Part shown: positions 26,049-34,164 of the stretch, in pieces
Layout of the letters: each line of letters starts with the position of its first letter
Position numbering within the stretch: position 1 is the stretch's first letter
NCBI GenBank assembly: GCA_900315525.1
Contig: OMZO01000006.1
Span: forward strand, 19,842 to 83,841
DNA: 64,000 nucleotides
Origin: an uncultured Prevotella sp.
Lineage (GTDB): Bacteria > Bacteroidota > Bacteroidia > Bacteroidales > Bacteroidaceae
Direction of reading: 5' to 3'
The notes under the pieces: generated by a model
Seen by the model: only the letters and a program-made list of their open reading frames with translations
What the model was told of the DNA's origin: nothing
Database searches by the model: none
Program-made: the position numbers and the translations under genes

Positions 26049-26951
26049 TTAGAAGAATTTTACTTCTTCGCCTGTCACTTCGCTGAGTAGCATATTCGCC
26101 AGTCGTGAAGTACCGAGTCGTAACCACTGATTAGTGAGCCATTTTTCGCCCAGAACCTCTTTTACGATGGTGTAGTATATCAGTGCGTCCATCACTGAGT
26201 TAAGGCCTCCAGCGGGCTTAAAACCAATCTGAATGCCTGTCTCATCGTAGTATTCCTTGATAGCCTGACACATGACGTAAGCGGCCTCAGGTGTAGCAGC
26301 GGGCTCCAGCTTGCCTGTAGAGGTCTTGATATAGTCGGCACCACTATACATAGCCAGAATAGAAGCTGTCTTGATGTTGCTGGCGGTCTTCAGGCAACCT
26401 GTTTCGAGGATCACTTTCATCTTATGATCGCCGCAGGTCTCCTTCATCTGCTGAATCTCATCACAGACTGTCTCGTAGTCGCCTGAAAGGAAAGCACCTA
26501 CAGACATGACCATATCTATCTCTGTAGCACCGTCTTTGAGGGCGAGTGCTGTCTCTACTGTCTTTACCTCAATAAGAGCCTGAGACGAAGGGAAAGAACC
26601 GCTAACGCAAGCAATCTCTACACCTTCAACCTCCAAGGTCTCAGCTACTGTATGAGCAAAACGGGGATAGACGCAGATAGTGGCTACATGGGGTAGGTTA
26701 GGGTACTGTTCGTCGAACTGGTTTACGCGCTCTGTGAAGGCCATTACCGACTCGTCTGAATCGGTGGTTTTCAGCGTTGTCAGTTCCACACTTCCCATCA
26801 GGAATTGCTTCACTTCTGGGGTATCGTTCTCATGTACTTTTTCAGCAATAATCTTCTTGACTGCTGCTTTTACTTCTTCGTCAGAGATGTCGAGGTTGTA
26901 CTTACTCAGAGCCTCTTCGATGCGGCCCTTTTCCTTGGGTTGTTCTGCCAT
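26049..26951 (-). CDS. deoC: Deoxyribose-phosphate aldolase
   Basis: 300-aa DeoC-type aldolase that splits 2-deoxyribose-5-phosphate into glyceraldehyde-3-phosphate and acetaldehyde. Class I aldolase landmarks are TEIDMVMSVGAFLSG, KVILETGCL, ADYIKTSTGK (Schiff-base Lys) and IGFKPAGGLNS (second catalytic Lys). The N-terminal 45 residues are an extension relative to short DeoC proteins and are common in Bacteroidetes. Last gene of the dtd operon, 14 bp after the MazG-like gene. Confidence 0.95.
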   Translation of the reverse strand: MAEQPKEKGRIEEALSKYNLDISDEEVKAAVKKIIAEKVHENDTPEVKQFLMGSVELTTLKTTDSDESVMAFTERVNQFDEQYPNLPHVATICVYPRFAHTVAETLEVEGVEIACVSGSFPSSQALIEVKTVETALALKDGATEIDMVMSVGAFLSGDYETVCDEIQQMKETCGDHKMKVILETGCLKTASNIKTASILAMYSGADYIKTSTGKLEPAATPEAAYVMCQAIKEYYDETGIQIGFKPAGGLNSVMDALIYYTIVKEVLGEKWLTNQWLRLGTSRLANMLLSEVTGEEVKFF

Positions 26952-26965
26952 AATCTTATCTGTTT

Positions 26966-27313
26966 TTATGCTAATAGTTTCTTGTTATGAATATGTCTTA
27001 AAGAGTCGCGATTGGTCTTCTTTTCGATGCTTTTCTGGAGCTCTTCTGTGAGGTCAATGCCTGTCTGATTGGCCAGACAGAGCAGCACCCATAGTACGTC
27101 TGCCATTTCTTCGCCCATCGCTGTCTTGCCGTTATCTTCGCCTTGTGGATCGCTGGCTTTCCAGGACTGATCGCCATATCTGCGAGCCATGATTCGGGCT
27201 AGTTCACCTACTTCCTCCGTCAGTACTGTCATATTGGTCAGTTCCGAGAAGTATCTTACGCCGTATTCCTTGATCCAGCGATCTACTGCTTCTTGTGCTT
27301 CCTTGATGGTCAT
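26966..27313 (-). CDS. MazG-like nucleotide pyrophosphohydrolase
   Basis: 115-aa single-domain all-alpha NTP pyrophosphohydrolase. MTIKEAQEAVDRWIKEYG begins the fold; LTEEVGELARIMARR (EExxE metal site) and EEMADVLWVLLCLANQTGIDL (ExxD site) are the catalytic helices. It likely clears non-canonical or excess nucleoside triphosphates. Its ATG overlaps the stop of the upstream small membrane gene by 4 bp, which fixes this start over longer in-frame options. Confidence 0.9.
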   Translation of the reverse strand: MTIKEAQEAVDRWIKEYGVRYFSELTNMTVLTEEVGELARIMARRYGDQSWKASDPQGEDNGKTAMGEEMADVLWVLLCLANQTGIDLTEELQKSIEKKTNRDSLRHIHNKKLLA

Positions 27314-27558
27314 CTTCTGAGTAACATTTGGATGATGAGTATCACAATGGCGAGCATCAGGATCATGATGTTCTGACGGTTCTCGCGCTCGTATTCGTTC
27401 CAGTGGAACGCCTTGTAGAGAAAGCTGACGAGCCACAGCAGCATACCTACCGCACAGGGCCACATGCCGAAATTTGCGCCCCAGACGTAGGAGCTGACGA
27501 TGCCTATAATCACCAGTATCAGACCTGATACCTCGATTTCTCTTAAGTATTTCTTCAT
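27310..27558 (-). CDS. Small three-helix membrane protein
   Basis: 82 aa with three hydrophobic segments (about 10-27, 30-48 and 63-78) and a charged loop HWNEYERENRQN. No family recognised. Reality is supported by its place between dtd (3 bp upstream) and the MazG-like gene (4-bp overlap). Confidence 0.75.
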   Translation of the reverse strand: MKKYLREIEVSGLILVIIGIVSSYVWGANFGMWPCAVGMLLWLVSFLYKAFHWNEYERENRQNIMILMLAIVILIIQMLLRR

Positions 27559-27561
27559 TTT

Positions 27562-28056
27562 CTATTCTTTGTTTTTGGTGTCCATGCAGATGGTTACGGG
27601 ACCGTCGTTGAGCAGTTCTACCTTCATGTCGGCGCCGAATTCTCCTGTGCCTACAGGTTTGCCGATAGCCTCTGAGAGACGGCTGCAGAAGGCCTCGTAG
27701 AGTGGGATGGAGTGCTCGTGAGAGCCTGCGCGGAACCAGCTCGGACGGTTGCCTTTCTTATAGCTGGCGTAGAGCGTGAACTGCGATATGACGAGGATTT
27801 CGCCTGTCGTGGTCTCGCCTGTTGGTTCTCCATTGGCGTTGAATAGGCACATATCCATGATGGAGCGGTTCATCACGTGCTGCTCGTCATCGAACACGCG
27901 TAGGCCTGCGATCTTCTTCACCAGCCAGTCAAGGTCTTCTTCCGTATCCTCATCACAGATGCCCAAGAGGACGAGGAATCCCTGTCCAATCTGGCTTTTG
28001 ACGGTTCCCTCGATGGTGACGCTGGCGTGACTGACTCTTTGTACGACTGCTCTCAT
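27562..28056 (-). CDS. dtd: D-aminoacyl-tRNA deacylase
   Basis: 164-aa Dtd that removes D-amino acids wrongly attached to tRNA. It starts MRAVVQRVSHASVTIEG, has SQFTLYASYKKGNRPSW (SQxT motif) and NDGPVTICMDT (the GP cis-proline motif), all diagnostic. ATG 28056 is used because upstream in-frame ATG 28095 lies inside the promoter box. First gene of a four-gene run ending in deoC. Confidence 0.96.
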   Translation of the reverse strand: MRAVVQRVSHASVTIEGTVKSQIGQGFLVLLGICDEDTEEDLDWLVKKIAGLRVFDDEQHVMNRSIMDMCLFNANGEPTGETTTGEILVISQFTLYASYKKGNRPSWFRAGSHEHSIPLYEAFCSRLSEAIGKPVGTGEFGADMKVELLNDGPVTICMDTKNKE

Positions 28057-28092
28057 TGTTCTGTTGTTTTCGGCTTGTTTCTGATTTTTTGG

Positions 28093-28100
28093 CAAAGATA
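28093..28100 (-). promoter_or_regulatory. Promoter -7 box of the dtd operon
   Basis: TATCTTTG on the minus strand, 36 bp before the dtd ATG. Confidence 0.6.
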
Positions 28101-28153
28101 CGACAATATTCTGAATCCTCCAAATTTTGACCTATCTTTATTTGTTTGCCGAA

Positions 28154-28405
28154 TTTGTAACTTTGTAACAATGTAACATTGTAACATTAAGGTCTCTGAC
28201 AGATGACAGATGACAGTTTTTTGATTTTGAGTGAGTAGTATAGATTATTATTATATATATTATAATATATATAATAATAATCTTTCTTTTTCCTTTCTTT
28301 TTCAAAAACTGTCATCTGTCATTTGTCATGGCCATATCATAGTTTTGTTCACTTATCTGTAAGTGCTTAATGTTACAATGTTACAAAGTTACATTGTTAC
28401 ATTTT
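28154..28405. repeat. 250-bp nested quasi-palindrome
   Basis: Three levels of inverted repeat share one centre. The outer arms are TGTAACA/TGTAACTT tandem repeats (28154-28191 and 28366-28405), the middle arms are GACAGAT repeats (28198-28222 and 28303-28330), and the core is a perfect 42-bp AT-rich palindrome. No gene lies in it; it separates dtd from a candidate RNA gene. Confidence 0.88.
28242..28283. repeat. Perfect 42-bp AT palindrome
   Basis: Bases 28242-28262 are the exact reverse complement of 28263-28283; composed of A and T except for one G and one C near the ends. Confidence 0.93.
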
Positions 28406-28517
28406 GGCCTCCTATGGCTTGAATAGACGATGTTACGGTTTCCTGCCTCGTGTATTACGTTTCGTTGGCCTCGAAATTACGGTTCACTTGAATTAGTGAT
28501 ATTTTTTTCCAAAAATG

Positions 28518-28549
28518 TTTGTTAATTACATTTTTTATTCGTATCTTTG
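28518..28549 (+). promoter_or_regulatory. Full promoter for candidate RNA
   Basis: TTTG (28518-28521), 20 bp, then TATCTTTG (28542-28549): both -33 and -7 consensus elements at ideal spacing. Confidence 0.75.
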
Positions 28550-28554
28550 CCCCG

Positions 28555-28793
28555 TTCAATGTCTGGCAAGAGAGCCAGAGAGAACATTTTGGTAAGAGCG
28601 AAATGCTTGTTGTCCCCAAGACGAAATGTAGGAAGTTTCAGCTAAAAGGGTATCACGGCAATTTTCGTTCACGCGTTATGTTTATGCCTGTCAATTCGGG
28701 ACAAACATACCAGCGTGGACTATTGTCAGTTATTTTTTAGCGGGTATCCTACAACCCTCGTCTTGATAGCGGGCAATTAGGGCCACGCTTTTT
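28555..28793 (+). ncRNA. Candidate structured RNA or short-peptide transcript
   Basis: A strong promoter is followed by about 240 nt ending in a terminator-like stem, GCGTGG (28713-28718) with CCACGC (28783-28788) and then TTTTT. Near the 5' end GTTC-CTGGC pairs with GCCAG-GAAC. A 45-codon frame (28603-28740, MLVVPKTKCRKFQLKG...) lies inside but has no clear ribosome-binding site, so it is not called as a gene. Two readings remain: a non-coding RNA or a small ORF with attenuator-like 3' structure. No Rfam family is recognised. Confidence 0.45.
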
Positions 28794-28817
28794 CCTTATG
28801 TGTATGATGTCAATAAG

Positions 28818-28840
28818 ATATAAGCCCGAAAGGGTTATAT
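28818..28840. repeat. Stable GNRA-type hairpin
   Basis: ATATAAGCCC, GAAA loop, GGGTTATAT: a compact stem-loop in the 3' part of the gene-free block, followed by a GTCC/GGAC mini-stem. From there to 28933 nothing else is evident. Confidence 0.5.
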
Positions 28841-28933
28841 GTCCTTAATGGGACAATTTGTCTGTTGTGACCTGTGAAGGCAATTAAGCAGATTATTACA
28901 TTTAATTAGAGTTTGGGGCACATGACCGTGAGG

Positions 28934-30775
28934 TTATAGTGCCTCTTTTTCTTCTTTGTTAAAGTATTCATACACTATCTTGGCCTTTGCCGGGCCGATG
29001 ACCTCGCTGAGTGTTTCCATGTTCGCCTCCCTTATCCGTTTAACTGATTTAAGGGCATTTAGAAGCCCGTCACGCGTTTTAGGACCAATGCCCTTGATGT
29101 CGTCAAGCTCAGAGTGCAAAGCGCGCTTAGAACGCTTCTTTCGATGGAATTCGATGGCAAAACGGTGTACCTCGTCTTGTATCTGCGTGAGTACATGAAA
29201 CAGTTCTGAGTTGATTTTCAGCTCTACATGCATAGGTGGGAATCCGTAGAGTAATTCGTTCGTACGGTGACGGTCGTCTTTGGCTAAGCCGGCAATAGGG
29301 ATATCGAGGTTCAGTTCGTCTTGAATCACCTGTCTGATGACCTCCATTTGCCCCTTGCCGCCATCAGCGATGATGAGGTCGGGTAGGGGTTGTTCTTCTT
29401 CTATTTGCCGTGTATAACGACGATGTACGACTTCTTTCATCGAAGCATAGTCGTCAGGGCCCTCTACGGTTTTGATATTAAAGTGTTTATAATCCTTCTT
29501 TGAAGGTTTCATTGCCTTGAATACTACGCATGAAGCAACGGCATCTGTACCCGCTATATTTGAGTTATCGAAGCACTCTATCTGATAAGGCAGTTTAGGT
29601 AGGTGGAGCTTGTCTTGCAATTCTTTCATCAGTCGTGTCTGCTTCTGCTCTGGATTCAGCTTTTCGGCTTGTTTCAGACGGTCGAATTTGTATTGTTTCC
29701 CGTTCTTTATTGAGAGGTCAAGCAGCGTCTTTTTATCACCTCTTTGGGGTACTGTAAAGGTGATGCCTTCCAGTTCAAATCCCAATTCCTGAGGCACAAT
29801 GATCTCCTTGGAATTACTTTTGAATCTGTTGCGAAGTTCAATGATACCTAACTGCAGGAGTTCCTCGTCACTTTCGTTGAGTTTCTTCTTGTATTCGATG
29901 GTGAAACTCTGGTTAATAATGCCATTTGAGACGTGTAGATAGTTGATATATGCTATCTTTTCGTCACTTGTTATAGAGAAGGTATCAACGTTGTCGATGG
30001 TATTGCTGACCACCTCGCTTTTGCTCACAAACCCATCGAGAGCCATGTATTTTCGTTTGATTTCTTCGGCTTCCTCAAAGCGGAGCTCTTCTGCAAGTCG
30101 GAGCATCTCTTCCTTGAGGCTGCGTAGCACCTCTCTGGTGTTTCCCTTAAGGATTTCTCGAGCCTGCATGATGTTTTTCTGATAATCCTCGTAGGCTTGT
30201 TTTCCTACGCAAGGACCCAGGCATTTTTTGATATGATAATCCAGACAGACTTTGTATTTCCCACATGCGACACCTTCTTTTGTGAGCAGTGTCTTACATG
30301 TGCGAGGGTGATAGAGTTCCTTGATGATATCAAGTACAGCATACATCGATCCGACATGCGAATAGGGCCCGTAGAAAGTACCATATTTCTTGTTGATTTC
30401 ACGCGTGCTGAAAATCCGTGGTAAGAATTCGTTTGTAACGCAGATTGAAGGGTAGGTCTTCCCGTCCTTCAGCAGCACATTATAACGAGGGTTGTATTTC
30501 TTGATTAGCGAATTTTCCAGCAATAAGGCGTCCTCTTCTGTATTGACAACGGTATAGCTGATATCGTGGATCTTGCTGACCAATACTTTCGTTTTGAAAC
30601 GATCCACCTCTGCGTGGAAATACGATGAGACTCTCGACTTGAGATTCTTAGCTTTTCCTACATATATGATGGTATGATTCTCGTCATAATATTGGTAGCT
30701 GCCAGGTTTCTCTGGCAACCTACTTACTATCGTTTTAAGATAACTTAGGCGCTTTTCGTTCTCTTCCTTTGTCAT
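28934..30775 (-). CDS. uvrC: Excinuclease ABC subunit C
   Basis: 613 aa from ATG 30775; an ATG 13 codons upstream is possible. UvrC makes both incisions in nucleotide excision repair with UvrA and UvrB. The N-terminal GIY-YIG nuclease shows PGSYQYYDENHTIIYVGKAKNLKSRV; a UVR domain follows (LRFEEAEEIKRKYMALDGF), then an RNase H-like domain with ECFDNSNIAGTDAV and LIIADGGKGQ, and C-terminal HhH repeats (DDIKGIGPKTRDGLL). Third gene after mnmG and apt; a parS site lies in its upstream spacer. Confidence 0.97.
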   Translation of the reverse strand: MTKEENEKRLSYLKTIVSRLPEKPGSYQYYDENHTIIYVGKAKNLKSRVSSYFHAEVDRFKTKVLVSKIHDISYTVVNTEEDALLLENSLIKKYNPRYNVLLKDGKTYPSICVTNEFLPRIFSTREINKKYGTFYGPYSHVGSMYAVLDIIKELYHPRTCKTLLTKEGVACGKYKVCLDYHIKKCLGPCVGKQAYEDYQKNIMQAREILKGNTREVLRSLKEEMLRLAEELRFEEAEEIKRKYMALDGFVSKSEVVSNTIDNVDTFSITSDEKIAYINYLHVSNGIINQSFTIEYKKKLNESDEELLQLGIIELRNRFKSNSKEIIVPQELGFELEGITFTVPQRGDKKTLLDLSIKNGKQYKFDRLKQAEKLNPEQKQTRLMKELQDKLHLPKLPYQIECFDNSNIAGTDAVASCVVFKAMKPSKKDYKHFNIKTVEGPDDYASMKEVVHRRYTRQIEEEQPLPDLIIADGGKGQMEVIRQVIQDELNLDIPIAGLAKDDRHRTNELLYGFPPMHVELKINSELFHVLTQIQDEVHRFAIEFHRKKRSKRALHSELDDIKGIGPKTRDGLLNALKSVKRIREANMETLSEVIGPAKAKIVYEYFNKEEKEAL

Positions 30776-30820
30776 ACTAGTCAATCTTTGAAAGCCCTTA
30801 CTTAAGCGTTTCACGAATTT

Positions 30821-30836
30821 TGTTTCACGTGGAACA
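30821..30836. promoter_or_regulatory. parS site 1 (ParB binding)
   Basis: TGTTTCACGTGGAACA is the exact reverse complement of TGTTCCACGTGAAACA, the Bacillus subtilis parS consensus. It lies in the apt-uvrC spacer. Confidence 0.92.
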
Positions 30837-30883
30837 ATCTCTTCTCCTCATGCTGTACAAGGTCTTGTGAGCTACTTTAAGTC

Positions 30884-31411
30884 TTATATCGTCACAAGGG
30901 TAGTGAGGTCTATACCCTTAAATACTTCGCGTCCGTGAAGTCCTTCATCTGTTATCTCAATGATGAAGTTCATATAGATTTTCTTCGGATTGAACAGCTT
31001 GACGAGTTTATAGACAGCCATCGCAGTTCCTCCCGTTGCCAACAGGTCATCATGGATTAGCACGACGTCATTTTCTTCGATGGAGTCTACATGCATTTCA
31101 ACGGTATCAACGCCATACTCCTTTGAAAAACTCTCCTTAACCACCGTTGCTGGAAGTTTACCCGGTTTACGTGCCAAGACGATACCACAACCTAAGCGAC
31201 CTGCCAGTGCTGACGCCATCACAAATCCCCTGCTTTCAATGCCCACGATCTTTGTGATGCCTTTGTCTTTGTAGATTCTCTCTAGTTCATCGAGCATGAT
31301 TTTTACGCACTCAGCATTTTTGTAGAGTGTCGTTACATCTCTGAAATTAATCCCTTTCTTCGGAAAATCTGGTATACAACGCAGATTGTCAAGCAGTACT
31401 TTGTTATTCAT
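30884..31411 (-). CDS. apt: Adenine phosphoribosyltransferase
   Basis: 175-aa cytosolic purine-salvage enzyme joining adenine and PRPP to give AMP. FPKKGINFRDVTTL is the Apt N-terminal signature, GIESRGFVMASALA precedes the hood, and VVLIHDDLLATGGTAMA is the PRPP-binding loop. Placed between mnmG and uvrC, with a parS site in each flanking spacer. Confidence 0.96.
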   Translation of the reverse strand: MNNKVLLDNLRCIPDFPKKGINFRDVTTLYKNAECVKIMLDELERIYKDKGITKIVGIESRGFVMASALAGRLGCGIVLARKPGKLPATVVKESFSKEYGVDTVEMHVDSIEENDVVLIHDDLLATGGTAMAVYKLVKLFNPKKIYMNFIIEITDEGLHGREVFKGIDLTTLVTI

Positions 31412-31444
31412 AATTAGTGCTTTATAATTGTTAAACTATTGATA

Positions 31445-31460
31445 TGTTTCACGTGGAACA
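31445..31460. promoter_or_regulatory. parS site 2 (ParB binding)
   Basis: Second perfect 16-bp copy identical to site 1 and in the same orientation, 624 bp away, in the mnmG-apt spacer. Confidence 0.92.
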
Positions 31461-31491
31461 ATTCCTGTTTTATGACCCCGTTGGCCTTTAT

Positions 31492-33417
31492 TTATCTACC
31501 CATAAGCACCAGCAGCACATTGATGTCACTTGGTGATACGCCAGGAATTCGGCTTGCCTGAGCTAAAGTTTCTGGCTGGATTTTCATGAGCTTCTGGCGG
31601 CACTCAGTAGATAATCCTTGCATCTCTTCGTAATTGAAATGGCCCCGTATTTTGATATTCTCCAATCGGTGCATTTTGTCAGCCACAATACGCTCACGTT
31701 CGATATAGCCTTTGTATTTCATCCTTACTTCTGCCGCTTCAGAAATCTCCTCTTTCCGATTAGTCGGCCGATTCAGTACTTCATTCAATTGTGGGATGAT
31801 CTCCGATAGATTCTTGAGATTCAGTTGCGGGCGGTTGACAAGATCTATCAACTTACAGCCAAACTGGAGTGGGGTAGTGCCGAGGGCTTCAAGTGCAGAA
31901 TTGATAAGTCTCGGTTTGATGGCAAAGTCTTGGCAGAAATATATGATTTCTTCGATATGGTTCTTTTTCTCCAACCACCAGTCATACCGCTCTCGTTTTG
32001 CCAGTCCAAGTTCGTAAGCCTTTTCAGTGAGGCGTGCATCGGCATCATCCTGACGGAGTAGGATGCGGTATTCGGCTCGAGAGGTAAACATACGATAGGG
32101 TTCATCAACACCTTTGGTCACTAAGTCATCAATCAGTACACCGATATAAGCCTCGTCGCGATGAAGTATAAATGTTGAGGAGGCATCGTCGTTATTATCT
32201 GTCGATGTAGATCCAGCCTTTAGTGCTGCATTGATGCCAGCCAACGTACCTTGTCCTCCTGCTTCTTCGTAACCTGTAGTGCCATTCACTTGACCAGCCA
32301 TAAATAGATTGGCAATCATTTTCGATTCCAGCGAGTGATTTAATTGTGTCGGATCGAAGAAATCGTATTCGATGGCATAGCCAGGACGATAAACTTTGAT
32401 GTCTCTGAAAGCTGGAATCTTCTTTAGCGCTTCAATCTGTACATCCATTGGAAGTGAAGACGAGAAGCCGTTTAGGTACATCTCGTTGGTGTCTTCTCCC
32501 TCTGGTTCAAGAAACAAAGGGTGTTTCTCTCTGTCAGGGAAAGTCACCAGTTTGGTTTCAATCGAAGGGCAATAGCGAGGACCTATGGATTGAATCTGTC
32601 CATTGTAGAGTGGGGAGTCGGCAAGTCCGCTTTGCAGCACTTGGTGTACTTCTTCGTTGGTGTTGACAGTCCAGCAGGGCAATTGTTTCAAGGTGCCGAC
32701 CTTATCCATATAACTGAACTGATAGCTGCGGTTTTCTCCTTGTTGGATTTCCAGGTCCTCAAAGTGAACTGAGCGTTTGTCAATGCGTACGGGCGTACCA
32801 GTTTTCATTCTTGCTGATATGACACCGTGACGGGTAATGCTCTCGGTGAAATTGGCTACGGCAGGTTCAGCGATGCGACCCCCAGGTACCATCTTACGTC
32901 CGATGTGCATGAGCCCGTTGAGGAAGGTTCCAGCTGTGATGACGATACACTTTGCATAGATTTCAGCGCCCCAAATGGTACGTATGCCGATGGCGCTGGC
33001 GCGTGCTCCTTCCGATGAATTGGGTCTTTCTTCGACGAGTAGTTCGTCGGCTTGGTCTTGCCAGATGTCTAGATTGGGAGTAGCATCAAGTGTGTGTCTC
33101 CATTCCCAAATGAATTTTCCTCTGTCGCACTGAGCGCGAGGGCTCCACATAGCAGGCCCTTTGCCGACATTCAACATACGGAACTGGATGGCTGTGGCGT
33201 CTGTGACTAATCCCATCTGTCCCCCAAGTGCATCGATCTCACGCACAATCTGGCCTTTGGCAATACCGCCAACAGCAGGATTACACGACATCTGGGCAAT
33301 CTTGTTCATGTCCATAGTGACAAGACAGGTCTTTGCACCCATATTGGCACTGGCGCAAGCTGCCTCACAACCTGCATGACCGCCTCCGATGATGATGACA
33401 TCATATTTCAGAATCAT
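31492..33417 (-). CDS. mnmG: tRNA uridine-5-carboxymethylaminomethyl modification enzyme MnmG
   Basis: 641-aa FAD protein that, with MnmE, modifies U34 of several tRNAs. The FAD-binding signature is DVIIIGGGHAGCEAACASA at residues 6-24. Other hallmarks are MSCNPAVGGIAKGQIVREIDALGG, GPAMWSPRAQ, and the GidA signatures GYAIEYDFFDPTQL and GQVNGTTGYEEAGGQG. mnmG (gidA) is often origin-proximal; with two parS sites next to it, that fits here. TATCTTTG promoter upstream. Confidence 0.98.
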   Translation of the reverse strand: MILKYDVIIIGGGHAGCEAACASANMGAKTCLVTMDMNKIAQMSCNPAVGGIAKGQIVREIDALGGQMGLVTDATAIQFRMLNVGKGPAMWSPRAQCDRGKFIWEWRHTLDATPNLDIWQDQADELLVEERPNSSEGARASAIGIRTIWGAEIYAKCIVITAGTFLNGLMHIGRKMVPGGRIAEPAVANFTESITRHGVISARMKTGTPVRIDKRSVHFEDLEIQQGENRSYQFSYMDKVGTLKQLPCWTVNTNEEVHQVLQSGLADSPLYNGQIQSIGPRYCPSIETKLVTFPDREKHPLFLEPEGEDTNEMYLNGFSSSLPMDVQIEALKKIPAFRDIKVYRPGYAIEYDFFDPTQLNHSLESKMIANLFMAGQVNGTTGYEEAGGQGTLAGINAALKAGSTSTDNNDDASSTFILHRDEAYIGVLIDDLVTKGVDEPYRMFTSRAEYRILLRQDDADARLTEKAYELGLAKRERYDWWLEKKNHIEEIIYFCQDFAIKPRLINSALEALGTTPLQFGCKLIDLVNRPQLNLKNLSEIIPQLNEVLNRPTNRKEEISEAAEVRMKYKGYIERERIVADKMHRLENIKIRGHFNYEEMQGLSTECRQKLMKIQPETLAQASRIPGVSPSDINVLLVLMGR

Positions 33418-33440
33418 ATCTTTTTTTATTGTTCAGGTGG

Positions 33441-33448
33441 CAAAGATA
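33441..33448 (-). promoter_or_regulatory. Promoter -7 box of mnmG
   Basis: TATCTTTG on the minus strand, 23 bp before the mnmG ATG; divergent from the DUF4298 promoter. Confidence 0.6.
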
Positions 33449-33461
33449 CAAATTTTATTTG

Positions 33462-33469
33462 TAAATTTG
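33462..33469 (+). promoter_or_regulatory. Promoter -7 box of the DUF4298 gene
   Basis: TAAATTTG, 40 bp before ATG 33510. Confidence 0.5.
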
Positions 33470-33509
33470 CATCGATTATTTATAAAAAAGTAGAAACGCT
33501 AATCAGAAT

Positions 33510-33824
33510 ATGGGACAGATAGAACGTATCAGGCAGATGGAGCAGCAGTTTGATAAGGCTTCGGCTGCAACAAAGGAATTGTTTGCAGCACTCGACAAGT
33601 ATCTGAAAGCCCAGAAAGCTATCCAGATGCTCAATGATTATTATGGTAGCGATGCGTGGAAGCAAGACTTTGCTGACGACGAGTCTGAGCGATTGCCAAA
33701 GGACTTGAAACGTGGTGTGCTCTCAGAAGATGCCATCTGGAATCTGCTGGCTGACAGTCATGAGCTGAACCAACGTCTGCAAGAAGTAGCAACAAAATTA
33801 CTAAATGCTCAAACAGATGAATGA
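33510..33824 (+). CDS. DUF4298 protein
   Basis: 104-aa soluble helical protein. The start ERIRQMEQQFDKASAATKELFAALDKY, then LNDYYGSDAWKQDFADDE and LKRGVLSEDAIWNLL, is the conserved DUF4298 pattern. Function unknown. Its end overlaps the next gene, suggesting coupling. Confidence 0.82.
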   Translation: MGQIERIRQMEQQFDKASAATKELFAALDKYLKAQKAIQMLNDYYGSDAWKQDFADDESERLPKDLKRGVLSEDAIWNLLADSHELNQRLQEVATKLLNAQTDE

Positions 33825-34164
33825 TTATCCTGATAAGATGACGCCTGAACAAGCGCGCACCTTTCGTGATGATGTGCTGAATATCGTCAGTCAGATTCCT
33901 CGTGGAATGGTGACAACGTATGGGCATATCGCTGCATTGGCGGGTTGGCCGAGTCATTCGCGGATGGTAGGGCGCACGTTGCGTTACACACCAGGAGCAG
34001 AACAACTCCCTTGTCATCGTGTCGTAAATATAGAAGGGCGCACAGCTCCTGGATGGAGTCGTCAGCGCCCTTTATTAGAGGAAGAAGGTGTTTGCTTTAA
34101 AGCCAACGGACGTGTGGATATGAAGCGTTACCTGTGGGAACCGCCTACTGCTGATCAGCTGTGA
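33805..34164 (+). CDS. Single-domain MGMT-like DNA alkyltransferase protein
   Basis: 119 aa (115 if ATG 33817 is used). It is only the DNA-binding/active-site domain of O6-alkylguanine-DNA alkyltransferase: VTTYGHIAALAG, MVGRTLRY and LPCHRVVN. The acceptor Cys of PCHRV is present, unlike the Trp variant of Atl proteins, so methyl transfer is chemically possible. The Ada-type N-terminal domain is absent. It overlaps DUF4298 upstream, and its 3' end overlaps the convergent membrane-protein gene by 20 bp. Confidence 0.86.
   Translation: MLKQMNDYPDKMTPEQARTFRDDVLNIVSQIPRGMVTTYGHIAALAGWPSHSRMVGRTLRYTPGAEQLPCHRVVNIEGRTAPGWSRQRPLLEEEGVCFKANGRVDMKRYLWEPPTADQL

Noticed and set aside
29760-29790. GTTCAAATCCC resembling a tRNA T-loop
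   Set aside because: It lies inside uvrC coding sequence and no acceptor stem or anticodon arm surrounds it. No tRNA was found in the window.
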